From: Theristus sp. LFF4_11
Taxonomy: Eukaryota; Nematoda; Chromadorea; Monhysterida; Xyalidae
Length of the DNA: 64,000 nt
Assembly (NCBI GenBank): GCA_030248135.1
Contig: JASANC010005514.1
Span: forward strand, 61,939 to 125,938
Direction: 5' to 3'
The notes beneath the pieces are model-generated. The model ran no database searches. It was given only the letters and a program-made list of their open reading frames with translations, and had not been told where the DNA came from. Position 1 is the stretch's first letter, and each line of letters opens with the position of its first letter. This document shows, one piece after another, positions 1 to 12,900 of this stretch. The position numbers and the translations under genes are program-made.

Positions 1-451
1 GCGACCAACAGAACGTCGATTTGCAGCTGCTCCTGGAGACGGCCGAGTTTGCGGAGAAGGCAAACGAGGGCGACTGCCTGCTGACCGACGACGGCAAGGA
101 CACCATTGTCAAGGTGGTCATTGTGCTCTGTGTGTGCTCATCAATAGCTTGACTCGCTGCAACATGCTCTCGTTTCATACAGTCCGGTTGATGTGCGTGT
201 TGTTGCAGATCAGGCCGGTTGAGTCGCGCGGTGCGTACGCGCCGGTGACGGCTGACGGTAGCCTGCTTGTGAACGGAGTGCATGTGTCGTGCTACGCAGC
301 AGTCGAGAGCCACCGTCTGCAGCACCAGATCGCCGCCAAGTACACACAGCTGCAGCAGCTGCTCGGCGTGCTCAAGCAACAGCCGACCGGCGAAGAGGTG
401 CCGTTGATGCTGCAGTCGCTGCACTTCATCAACGACGTGCTCGCACAGTGA
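1..451 (+). CDS. Hedgehog-type protein, C-terminal Hint (autoprocessing) domain, 5'-partial
   Basis: This is the 3' end of a gene that runs off the left edge. Exon 1 covers about 1-113 and is open from codon GAC at 3-5. The intron ends in ttgttgcag at 208, and the last exon is 209-451 with stop TGA. The second exon reads RGAYAPVTADGSLLVNG...VSCYA, which matches the last strands of the Hedgehog Hint domain (family pattern G-Y/F-APLT-x-G-T-hVVDx-hxASCYA). The upstream exon contains AEKANEGDCLL, similar to the preceding Hint strands. In the family this domain cuts the precursor and attaches cholesterol to the N-terminal signal. About 50 mostly helical residues follow SCYA. The N-terminal signalling domain and the catalytic Cys lie outside the window, so I cannot tell a true Hedgehog from a Hedgehog-related (warthog or groundhog-like) protein. 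Confidence 0.82.
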   Translation, partial: RPTERRFAAAPGDGRVCGEGKRGRLPADRRRQGHHCQGGHCALCVLINSLTRCNMLSFHTVRLMCVLLQIRPVESRGAYAPVTADGSLLVNGVHVSCYAAVESHRLQHQIAAKYTQLQQLLGVLKQQPTGEEVPLMLQSLHFINDVLAQ

Positions 452-980
452 ACATGCACCACGCCGAACACGCCGCTTCCCAATACCGCATTTAGCTCCA
501 GTTCTCTGTAATTACGCGTCACTCAGCGCATCGTTTTTTATTGATTGATTCGATCGACCCCATGGTGCTGGTTGACTGCTTTATGTTGTTCTTTTTTGGT
601 GATGGTTTCGGTGGGCTGTTTCTATTTGCATTAACTTCTGGCCTTCCTTGTCTTGGTTGTGGGACCATTCTGCCACGTACAGTCGCATTTCATTCAAATT
701 CACATTTGCTCATGCAATGAAATGAAACGGTGGAACTTGATGTTCATATCACGTAAATGATAATGATAACCAATTGATTTGATAATTACACGTGATCAAT
801 GACGATCGAGGAAACTGAACGAAGACGGATCAATTGAAGCACACGAGAAAGTTGCAATTACAAGAAAAAACATTTGAAATTCAGAAAGTTGGTTTCAGCC
901 ACATTATAAGCACACAATTTTGCTTGGAACAATTCAATGCATCATGATTTATTTGATTCAATTATTCAATTACAAAACAT
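452..980. other. Intergenic stretch between convergent Hedgehog-type gene and ECT2
   Basis: I see no gene here. The stretch is A/T-rich. On the minus strand there is an AATAAA signal (tttatt at 948-953 on the plus strand), 28 bases beyond the ECT2 stop codon, and this is probably its polyadenylation signal. Confidence 0.5.
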
Positions 981-3900
981 TCAATTCAATTCTGCGAAAC
1001 AGAACCAGCTTGGCATAAACGAGAACATGCTCATCGCACGACGCACCGTGCGTGTCCAAGATTGAGAATGATTTGAATTATCGTGCTGTATGTCATCAAA
1101 ATTATACGAGTTATCACGAAACTGCTGACCACTGAAACTGTTAAAGGTAGCAGCATTGTGGTTCAATGTTAAAGTGCCACTGCGACTGGCAGACACGTAG
1201 CGGCTGGTCTGACTGCGGTTGCGTCGAAATTTTACCGATGACACAACCAACCTGATGACATGTATTACGAACTGTTTAGGTTCTGTGACTCAATGCGTTT
1301 GCAGTAAACTAGTGTCGATCTTTATGGGGCAATTCAAAATGTCCTGAGCGAACCGGGCTCAGTGAGGGGACTCGGATCCCGTGTCATGTATGAAACTGTC
1401 TATGCGTGCATTGGGTCTTGGGACCAAAAGAAAAGATATTTTAATAGCCGTACCATTTGGAAAGCGTGCAGCTGACTCTCACTACCACCAACTAACAACA
1501 TACGATTCATTTCGTCATTCTTCAACTGACCATGTCAATAACTGTCATGTCAGCTGGTACCATGCTAACTGCGTCATGTCAACTGTCCACAAGCGGTCGC
1601 CAATTTCGGCGTACCTGATTGTTTTCTGAACGACAGTGTTCATCTGCTGGTCCATCAGCGGTGCACCGGAGTCAATGTCCGACACGCCACAGTCGTTGCG
1701 ACCAGTCTGCTCTTGCACCTTAGCAAAAAATAAAACTGCGCTTGCATTTCGAAATACTTGCAACGTGCCAAGGTTTCATCAGATATCATTTCATCCTTTT
1801 TAGCATGAAACGGGTGCAGAAAACAACATGCCACATGCCATTGCGACCACTACTGACCTGTTTACAAAGAGTCAACAGAAATTTTCGTTTTTCCGACGCC
1901 GAGCTCGCGTCTGAGACAAAGCCGGCCACGACATCCTCAATGTCCGTTCGGAGTTTCAGTATGAAAATTAGATCCGATTCTAGGTGAAGACAAAACAAAA
2001 CACAATTACTGAATGTTTCAGGTTACATTTACAAAAATGCTAAACACAAAGTGCCCATTCGAACGTTGAACACAAAGCTCCCATTCACATGTTCAGATCA
2101 GACCCAAAATTGCGGATTACTGAAAAACACGATTAACACTGACAGTAACATCTCTGCTGAACTCGTTGTAATTTCAGTGCTTGAAAAAGTGAAAAAAAGA
2201 ATTAAATTGAGGCCAGCTTTAACGCTTGCGTGAATTGCTGCGACTTTTTGGCAGTGAGCGACTTTGGTGGCCATGAGCAGCCACTGAGCCGGACGCACCT
2301 TGACACGGTGTCACATCGTAGACACAGCGCACGGCGCCCAACGTCTCGTGCGTCAGATACTTGTGCGTCTTGACGTGCTGCGCGCTGGCCGGTGTGCTGC
2401 TGCCAGCCGACGCCAGCCGCTGGTTGCGCGCCCTGTCTCGCTGCTTCGTGATCTGTTCGCAGCGGTGTTTTTGTCAATTACAATCAAGCATTTTTGCATA
2501 ACGTTTCTAATCTAAAACGCAAACTCACGACCAGCGTGTCATTGAACAGATAGAAGGTCAACGCTTGACCCTTATGGTGGAATTGGCCCTCAACATCGAT
2601 GGCATTCAGTGAACCGAGCAGTTCCCGGTGGCTGCTCAACAGGTCCGGCTGTAAATGGTTTATGCTTCATGAAGTTTGTCTGTTTTTGAATTCGATTTTT
2701 TGCGAGCAACCCTAGGGCTCGAAAATAAGTGAAAATCTTAATTTTTTAAATTTAAAAACTTCTTTTTTAATATTCTAAAAAAATTCAAAATGCCGGAAGA
2801 AAATTTGAAGGTTGACAAAAATAGTGCAATCGAACCCGCGCTGACGCGCGAGTTCGAATTTTGCATTTTCAGAGCAAAGCCAAATTAGACCCTTACAACT
2901 AGCACAAACTTTCATAAAAATTATTCACCCAGATATGGACTTTCATGAAAATTGTCAAAATCTGCCAAAAACACACGAAATTTTGGGCCAAAAATCATCC
3001 AAGTCAGTATTCGTGGAAAGTGTTTTAAACGCATTTTCAGAAGAAAGTAAAATTAGATGGGTACAAAGTGTTCAATTAATTTAAAAAATCATAATTAAAA
3101 TTGTTTCTCAAGTTTAAAAAAAAATTCGAACCCCATGCAACCCCGCTCTTTGTTTCAGCTGTCTGTGCCATTCATTGAATGACTTTTGCACTGTTGTCAA
3201 ATCGCAAGCACTCTCCAAAAGCGTTGCTTTCGAAAAACACACCGGACAATTTTCAATGTCTCCAAACACGGTCAGCAGTTTCAGTTGGTGCTCCGTCTGA
3301 CGCCTGCGCTCGTTGACGTGCCTGCAACAGACAAATCAACAATCACTCAACCGACCGGGTAGTGATCGTGCGCATCTCCGTCGCCAGCGGAGCTCCTTGT
3401 GCCGGCCAGGTGTTTCCTGGCATCCGCCTCACAGCGCAGCTGAGCGCGTACCATTTGTCGCGGAGCTCGCAGGAAAAGCCATGCCTGCCATGCATGACTC
3501 GCATGACTGCCATGCAGCTCTCGCCATGAGCTGATATGAGCTACAATCACTCGCCACTCAAAACAACAATAATTTAATGAAAGATGCTATAACGGTATAT
3601 TATTTTTGTCGTTGCGTCTGGTATATCATGCATTGTGTATTGTGTGTTCCTGTTGTGGGTAAAGGTCAGTTATTAACTGCTTACAGTCAGCTAGTGGCCC
3701 AAATTAGCGAACGCATTTCTAAATCGTTGATCACAGGCCATTGATGTGATTTGAAAAGTCGACTAAAAAACGCACAGTTTTGATGATGACGCGACAATGA
3801 TGAGTTGCGATTTAAATTAATTATTCGCAACACAAGCAAATCACAAGACAACACGCACAATTTTAAATTCTATGTTGACGACTTTTGAACACTTATTTGA

Positions 3901-6900
3901 GACAAAATTGACACGCAATTATGCAGCAGGAAACAAGTGTAGGCGAGATGACCGAAGTGTTACCGCGACACGATCATGCAGTTCGCACGGAAACTACACT
4001 TTTTAGTCTTTACTTATCAATCAAACATCAGACACGTGCAATCAGCAATAAATCAACCACGTATATCATGCGTCAAACAAATTAATGAATTTGCCAAACA
4101 TTTTCAGAAGGAAGACTACACCCAAAGCCAGATTCACACACGATCAAATGCGATTAGTACCGAACCAGGAATGTGTCACAAAACAAGAATAATGGTACAA
4201 GGTCACATAGTCACATATGGGCATCGGCGATGCAACCAACCAAACAACAAAATTTCTAGGAAATCCCACTGAAATCAGCCCATTAAACTAAAAAAATACC
4301 AAAGAAACGAACGCGTGTAACATTTTCGCACCTAACACTACTGAAAACAACAACCGCACACACCCACTGAACGTTCAACGTTCACCATTCGCGTGTTCAC
4401 TGTTCCAAATGTTGTGAACTTCGTAAATGAGCATCATGAAATCATTAGTGACAAACATGACACGTTCCATGCGCGACCACAAACGGATCCGGTTTATTGT
4501 GGTTTATTGCACAGACGGTGCTGTGCAATCATGGACATATGTAATTTTGAAACCTTGAAAAATGTAAATGCTGGTAGACACCATTGAATTGGGTTTGTTT
4601 TAAGTTCAAAAAGACAGTTGTCTTGTCACCATTACCATACTTCAGCAGAAGCGGACAAGTATGTCTCATGCAAAGGGCCAGTTTAGAAGTTCGAAAAAAA
4701 AATTCCCGTGATAATTTGAACAATGCGTAGGTTCATTTACGAAAACCAAAAGGAAATTGGCTCTACCGTTCGATGGAGCACGAAATTTGCTCGAAAATAT
4801 AAACACAGCCAATTATGACGTGATTTATTACTTTATTAATTTTTTCGATTTTCATAAAAATTTATAAGAAAACATGTTGGTGTTTTTAAAGTGGTAGGAA
4901 ATTGGTTCAAATTTAGGTTTACTGAAAAATACAACCAACATCTATCCCGTGGACACAGACATAAAATTAGGGAAATTTCATTTCTCGTGCAGAACCACTA
5001 GTTACATGATTGTTCGCGTGCACGTCTTTTTTTTATATTTAGACTGGTATGACACAAAGTGCTAGTTAAAAAAGTGAAGTTGATAAAAGCCAAACTGCAC
5101 AAATTGATGTGTTTTACGCGCGTGAGAACTTGCGCCTTTACAACGTAGGTTAAGTATGCAGTCAAAATCATCAGGCAGCGCATCGCTGCGTCATTAAAAA
5201 TAGTTAAGGTGTAAAATGTTACGCTTCAACCATGGCCGAAAAAATTGCATGCGGTTATGCAGGCAATGAACAGGCTTGAACCAGGACATGCCCTGTTCAT
5301 TCGTTACCTGGTCAATCGATTAACAAACAAATTCTCCTGCTGAATGACCTGTGATTTTTCAGTGTTCAGCGTGTGCACTTTGCCCACGTTTGTTTGTTTG
5401 TTGAAATGATAGCCAGTTTCATAGTAATTTTAAAACCGTTTATAATTATATTCAAAATAAACCTACGCTATGTGTTGCACAGGTTTGCAATGAAATTATT
5501 GCTATATTTTTTACAAGGTTTTCACTCAATGAGGTTTCACCACATTTTAGACGGCTTTTGATTTCTTATTTTTCAAAATGCTTCATGACTGAATTCTCAC
5601 GCCTGTTTGTTTATGCCAGTGACAACAACTAAGCATCTTGCTTTCAACAAGTAAAGTAAAAACTAAAATGCATGTAATGTAATCGATTTTTAAAAATATC
5701 ACCACGCATCACCGTGCCCACATAATCAATCAAACCATTGCCGTGATCTTGTGTTTTCGCCCAGCATACTTGTGCAAATCACCAAAAACACATCAACAGT
5801 GTGCACCACCACCATTCCGCTCGTGTCAATGAGACATGTTGAAGAGAACACAACAAAATCAATCGCTTTTTTAGCAATGCAAACAATGTTTGCCTGCATC
5901 ATGTTTGGCATTACATGGATCGCATAGCTGTTCTTGTTGTTATGTGATAATTGAGTTTGCTCACAGGTTTTTAAGCAAAATGAATTCTACCGAATTCCAC
6001 CAAAAAACTGATAATATAATGCCTTGCCACAAACAACACAACTGATTCATATGCGACACAACATCACAGCAGCGGAAAACTGGTTTCCGTCAAGACGCCG
6101 CACTCAGGTTTCTTGGCTGTGATAATGCCAGCTTAGCAACGATCAACCACCACGTTTTGCACTGTTGATTCTGCCTCACTGCATACGGTGCCAGAAAACA
6201 ACTCATTTCAACGTTTGCTTTCGCTTGCTACTATGCAGCCTCAAACGGGTTTCTTAACAAATCAACTGTCTACGGGTAAGTGTAAATGATCACAGATGGT
6301 GGTATTCAACGTTTCTTATTGCTGATTCATGAATGACAAGCACCCGTTTCAGGCACCTTTCGAGGCGTGGTCCTCCTGTGCACGCTGTTTCAACGAACAA
6401 CATCGGACAACGGTCAGAACTCGGTGGTGCTGTCAGTTGGTTGGCGGCATAGTGGCGCACCGTCAATCCTGTTGAGACCGGACACAAGACGATTGGCGTT
6501 ACCGACTGAAGACGAAGTCGACAAACACGGCACTTTTGGCAGCATTGTTCCAACGAGATACGTTGTACAACTGAAGCTGCCCATCATCGACAACCACAGC
6601 CATAACAATTTTAGTGAGTTAAAGTGCTGGTGTGATGACAGTGAACTCGGTTTTACACTGCAACTTTACCTGCAAATAAGTTTCTGTCTAAAAACCGTAC
6701 AACAAGCGAATGCAAACCGTCAAGTGCATGCAGAAAAGTCGAAGCACAATGCGACGCACGGGCGTATCGCCGGCTCGTCGACCGTCTATTTCAACGTGGC
6801 ACAACCGACGCAGCGAGTGTTCCTGCACGCACGCAAGCTCGACCTCTCCGCCGCCCGCATTACGATCATGTCACTCGCAGATCACAGCGAAGTCGAAATC

Positions 6901-9900
6901 ACGGACGCTCAAGTGCTCGCAGTAGAAGAACTGATCATGATAACAACCGACACCGTGCTGCGACACACAAGAAACGGTATTTTTTTAAAAATACGTTTGC
7001 GGGTGCAGAAAACAAATTAATGAGCAAGTAGAGAAGCTTTGCAGGAGCAGCGGACTACAGCCTAAGCATCGAGAATTACATGGCGGATATCGCTGGCGAA
7101 TACGGCATGGGCATTTACGCGGGCAGAGCGTTTTCGCACCCGACCTCGCAGGTGTACACGTACGCGAGTCAACTGCAGGCCGACTACGCACGTGCCGTCC
7201 TGCCCTGTGTCGATCATCCGCGATTCAAGACGCCCTTCACGTTGTCACTCACGTATCCGCCGCACTACAAAGCACTCAGCAACAGCCCGAGCGCCGGACG
7301 GCCCGGACGAACAGCAGACGGTTGGCTCTGGCAGAAGTTCATGACGAGCGCGCCGATCCCGACGTACACGTTCGGCTTGATATTGCTGCCGTCGTCCGGC
7401 TACTTGATGATCAGCCCGGTGATCAACAGCGACGTGCGCCAGTCGCAAGTGCTCATTCGACTGCACTACAACAAGTATCGCGTCAGCCAACAGTTGGCAC
7501 GCGAGTGCTACGAGTACTGCTTGTACAGTTGGCGTTATCTCGATCAAACGTTCCGTCCGATGGGCATCAGACTGCGAGAGACGTTGCCAAAACTGGACTT
7601 TGTTCTGGTGCCGGAGTTTCGCGTACAGGGAATGGAGAACTGGGGCATGATCACGTTGAATCAGGACTATATGATTGTGTCGACGCCGGCAATGAGACTG
7701 GGACTGATTGCTCACGAAACAGCACACCAATGGGTCAGCAACTATGTCACCGTGAAAAGCTGGAGATACCTCTGCTTACAGGTGAGACTCGGTCGATAAT
7801 TTCGAACCTGCGTTCATGCTGTTTGGAAGTTCATGAGCAGTCTCGGGTTCTCGGAGTCAACTCGCCACGACATGAACGGGCCATAATTTCGCTAATTACA
7901 GCCCGATCAATATTTGTGTTGATTTAGGAAGCACTGACCGACTTCTACGCTTGGCGCGTCGTGCGAACGTACTTTGGTGAATCGAGCGAACAGTGGCAGT
8001 CCTATATTCTTGAGAAATATCTCATGGCATCCCGCCAAGAGACCGGTCAAGTGCCACCCGCCGATCTATACCTTCCAAGTGAACCGTCAATGTTCGAAGT
8101 GTCCGCGCGCTGTTTTGGCAAAGCCGTATTCCTCATAGACAGCCTCGCCAGCCTGGTGACATTCAACACTAGAAATAACCGTGAATTTGATTCGGCCGTC
8201 GGTCGGTTTTTGGCGGAGAACCAACACGGCCACTTTCATGTCGACGACTTTGCGAGACAATTTGCTAATATCAACATCACAATGACTGCTCATCAGACGA
8301 ACAACATGCGAGGCAATTCGATTGAACAGAATCATGTGGATCAATTCATTTCGGATGAGTTCAAGTGGGTAATCCCTTTCTAATGCTGTTTTGAGGCATT
8401 TCGATTAAAAAACTTTTGCTCACACCAATTATGTCAGGCAATCTGAGCATCAAATTTGTCAACACTGTTTTTCAATGAGGATCATTGACACTGACAGTGA
8501 ACGAAGCAGTTGACATCTTTTTCCAGCCGCAACATCAGTGCCGAAGAGTACTTCACGCACTGGTTCGACACGCCCGGCTATCCGTCACTGATCGTAACGC
8601 GTGACTACCAGAGTCGAAATGTCACCGTGACACAAGTGGCGCTGTTCCCGAAGGCAGGCGGCTATGCGTCGACCGCACACCTCTGGCCAGTGCCGCTGAC
8701 GTTCAGAGTGGCAGGCAGTGGCGGCATCGCTGGCAACCGCCGTGGACGGCGATTCAACAGCGAGCAGCGCCACGAGCAGAGCGTCGTGCTGTACCGTCGT
8801 CTGCTGACAAAGGCCACTGCGGTGTACACACTGGCCGACAACTCGAGCGTGCAGTCGCACCAATGGCTGCTCGTCAACAACAACTTTGCACAGTTCGTCC
8901 GTGTCAACTACGACGCACAGAACTGGATGTTGCTGGCGTACGCGCTGCGCAACACGCCCACCGAGTTCTCGATACTCGACCGCGTTCGACTGGTGCACGA
9001 CTTCTGTTTCTTTTACACGGTCGGCATGCTGCGCAGTGTCGAGCCGATACGGAGACACTTGATTGAGACGGTCAACTCGAAACCGTTGCTCTTCCCGAAA
9101 TCATACTTGTACACCACTGTGTGCCAGCCAACGCCGAAAGCGCCCGATGTTCGGAGCAGGCGCTTCCGAGCGCTCGCATGAGCACTGGCCGTGTTCAAGT
9201 CAACGCTGCGTCAGCTCATTGTCGCGCGCTACACGCACTCAATGCATACTCACTGAGCCGTGGCGAATCACGTGCTGTCATTTTTTGAGAATATCTTTTC
9301 GCACACACATTCCCGAGAGTCCAGCTATTGTTGTTGGTGTGGTGACCATTTCCCGAGACTTCGAAGCCGGTGTAGAAATGTGAAAAATTTGTAGCTAGTC
9401 AGGATTACTTACTTTCTTTTTGTTGATTGATTTGGAATTTTTTATCTGGATTATACAATACAGGGTGTATTGTTTTATCCCATTGTAGTTTTTTGAAACA
9501 CCCTGTACTTATTGAAATGATGCTGAGCTGAGCTGATGATAATCTTCAACGTGATATAGCAATAAAATTGTTGAGTGTTTTCACATTGTTGCATTTTACT
9601 ACGCCAGCTGAGCTAGATATGCTTGTCTCAACGCATGAAAGCAAGCTATTAACTGGAATCGCAGCCGTGTTAAACTACCGACTTGCTGTGTTTTTTTCAC
9701 GATCTGAAATCACCCTACCACATGAAAACTACCTTTTGAAAATCTTTTCAGCAATCTCCTGAATTTATCTCTAGCGTGGATTGGGTACAACTGCAGTATA
9801 ACGTGATTGTGTGTGGTGTGTGTTTGTTTGTATCCAGATACTAGCAAGTTTGCTCATGCCTGGGCGACTGAGTAAACGCAAGTCATGTTATACTCAGCAA

Positions 9901-12900
9901 GCACTTACGTGAGCACTTTCTTGATTGCCTCCATGGCACGCTGCACGTATGGGTAGTCCTTGTGGTCGGGTTTCGTGCGTTTCAATAATTCTGAAGTACA
10001 AAACAAGCGTTTAAGAAAGCAAGCATCGATGTTGTCGAGATGGCAACGCACCGCTCAACAGCAGCAGCACACTGGGCAGCCTCTGGACGGGTCGTATGAG
10101 CAGCTCCTGCAGCGACTGCCGCGGACACTCACTGCGTGTCTGGCATGCCTGCAGAACGCATCAACACTCACGGCAACTCACTGCACGCATCCGTGTCATT
10201 TCAGTGCCACTTGCATGTCGCAAACCTTGAGGAACGCATGGAACTTCGGTCGTGTCGTGTCGCATTCGGCGAGCGTTGCCTTCGCCTGCTCATAGCTGTT
10301 CACGAACGGTGGGTAGCATTTCAGTAGTTCGTCGGCCTGCAGGGGATAGGCGCTCCAGTGGACAACAGCGACAAACACAAAACGTAAACCACTGAGGAGA
10401 CACAATCACTGATTTGTGGTGTTAGCTAAAGGTGGAAACTTGGAACACACACACGCGGTGTATGCATTCTGTGCACGCAGTTCTCCGCCTCCCTATTTAG
10501 GACGTATGGTTAGTACGGCCAACAACCAACCAGCTAATATGATTGCAAATAACCCAGGGCGACCATATAAGAACACACACCTGGCACCTGTGTCACGAAG
10601 GTCTCCCAGGTCCCAGGTACTGAGGTATTGTGGATTTATTCAAACGTGTCCAAACTAAAATGACGTCATTTGCTTTAAAACGGCCGTTTGTCAAAGTACA
10701 GGCACTAAAATGTCAGTTTGATGTGACTGATTCGACATTCACTTTTTGTTTACGAGAAGAAATCGGCAAAACGGAGTCTGGTTTGCTGTGAACGACAAGC
10801 GCATGTTTTGCGGCACATGACGTCATTTCAGTGGGACAGGTTTAAAAAAATAGGTCATACAACAGTTTGCACAAAGTTGTGTGCTTGCACATGTGAATTT
10901 GCAGATGTCCCTGTGTTCACCGACCGCATCCGTCCAGATCTGTCCGATTTTGTGTTCGTCCTTCCAATGATTGACCAGTGCGTACAGTTTGTTGCAGATG
11001 ACGCGATGCGTCTCGTAGATGTGCGACACCTTCGCGAATATCAACGCCTTCTCTGCCTTGTTCAACAGGCAGTCGCGATTCTCCAGTTCCTCTTTGTCGA
11101 GCTCCGATTTTATCTGTGCATTTAGTATTTTGGGTTTTCAGTATGAATTGTGATGTTCTATTCCGCGACAGGGTGCTTTTCAATTGAGTTTAAAAGGTAC
11201 ATTTGGAGGAGGTTTGAACATTTGACCATTAGTGCATTCACCGGTGCAACCGCCGTGCATGGCTAACCGTGTTTATGGTGACCAGCACATGCACATAGTT
11301 GCACTCCGTCTGCAGCATCTCCAGGCACACTTGCTGCCGTTTGCTGCGTTGTTTGCGGGGGCTCGCCGTCAACTGCGCGTCCAAGTCGTCCATTGAGAAC
11401 ATGTGCTCTGCGAAACATGTTGCACAGCGAAAATGTTGACTGACATCGGAAACACTGCAGCAGACATTGCACAACAGCAACAAACAGCAGCACACACCAG
11501 GCATCATCGAGGACAGGTCGCCCGAATAGTCAAGCGCCGAGTTTGACTCAGTGATCGGCTCGATTGAGTTCGCTGATTTGCTGAACGCCGCGAGACTGCA
11601 GACAAAACAGCACAATTGAGAGCCATCTGCTAAGTACACGACAGTGAAGTGACCGATTGCTTAGATTGGAAGCAATGACGTAAAACAACCGAAATGAATC
11701 AAAGGTGAGGGATGCCGACTGAAATGAGCTAAAAATGAACAAGGCCATAAAAACGTGAAACATGATGCAAACACTGAACAAGAAAGACTGGCGCAGGCAG
11801 ACCGTTTCAGTTGATGACTCCTTCGTGGTGGCTTTTTTGGCGTGTCGCCGGTTCGATCCAATTCGCCGTCAGTGCTCGCCTTTCGTTCTCGGTTGGCCAA
11901 TTGTTGCTGTCGATGTGGCAACTCCACTTGCACACGACGACGGTCACTCGCCAGGTACAACTTCTCATTCGCACACAGATCCAGCTGGATGGACACCCAG
12001 AACCACTGAAACAGATTGCGTTCGTTTAGGAGACGACCGAAAACGTAACATATGAACCAAGCCACCATCATAGGAAAACTAGCTTTCAGGCTTTACCTCG
12101 CCAGTGACCACGTGAACAGAGCTGCTCAAGTGCTGCACTTCGTCAAAGCTCACGTCACGGTTCACCACCAAATGTGTCGCTTTCGGATCGTTCAGTTCTA
12201 CGAGTTGGCCTCCTGCAGAGAACAAAAACATCTCCAGAACTCAGCAATCGTTTCTTTTAAGAACACCACACAATACGCAACAGCTGAATCAGTAGAACAG
12301 CAAGAAATAATTGCTGCAGACCATAAAGTGGAATCAGATCGCTCATCTCCTTCACTTCACAGTCGTCAAAGCCATACAACACGAGTGACAGCTTGAAGAA
12401 CGGGCATAGTTTGTTGCGTCGAATCTGGGGAAAAACACGATCTTGCGCTGCGACTGTGAATTTCAACAGCAACACAAATCAAGTCTATTTGTTCGCATTC
12501 ATCCGCAAATAGACACAATGGCGAACCATCTCGTTCGACTCAGCGCTGGCGTTTGTGCTGTGCCGTCCCTCCCAGCACTCATCGACCCAGGTGGCTGCCA
12601 TCACTGGAATGCCCAACGACACCGCTTCCTGGAGAAAACGAAACTTTACGATTGGCTGTGGAAAATGAATTCGCCTGTTCTTTATGGAGGCAAGCAATCA
12701 AAGTATGAAACTTGTGTTTGTTCACGTGTTTTTTGATTGTTGACAGCCGTGATTTGGTGACGCCTGCTTTGTTTCAGAGTTTCATTCAGACATTCAGAGC
12801 ATCTGTTCGCAAATCCAGATAAACGCACTCTGTATTTTTCGGTTTGCGTTGATTGTGAAATCAGGTGTGTCACTGTGCCGTTGACGTACTGCCGCACGGA

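Noticed and set aside
2098..2298. Possible extra ECT2 exon directly after the 2452-2299 exon
   Set aside because: The frame does not match, while the exon at 1979-1858 continues the PH domain in the right phase; this is an intron.
9179..9181. TGA as a selenocysteine codon in the aminopeptidase
   Set aside because: The frame closes again after about 23 codons, no SECIS-like structure was seen, and M1 enzymes have no Sec at this place.
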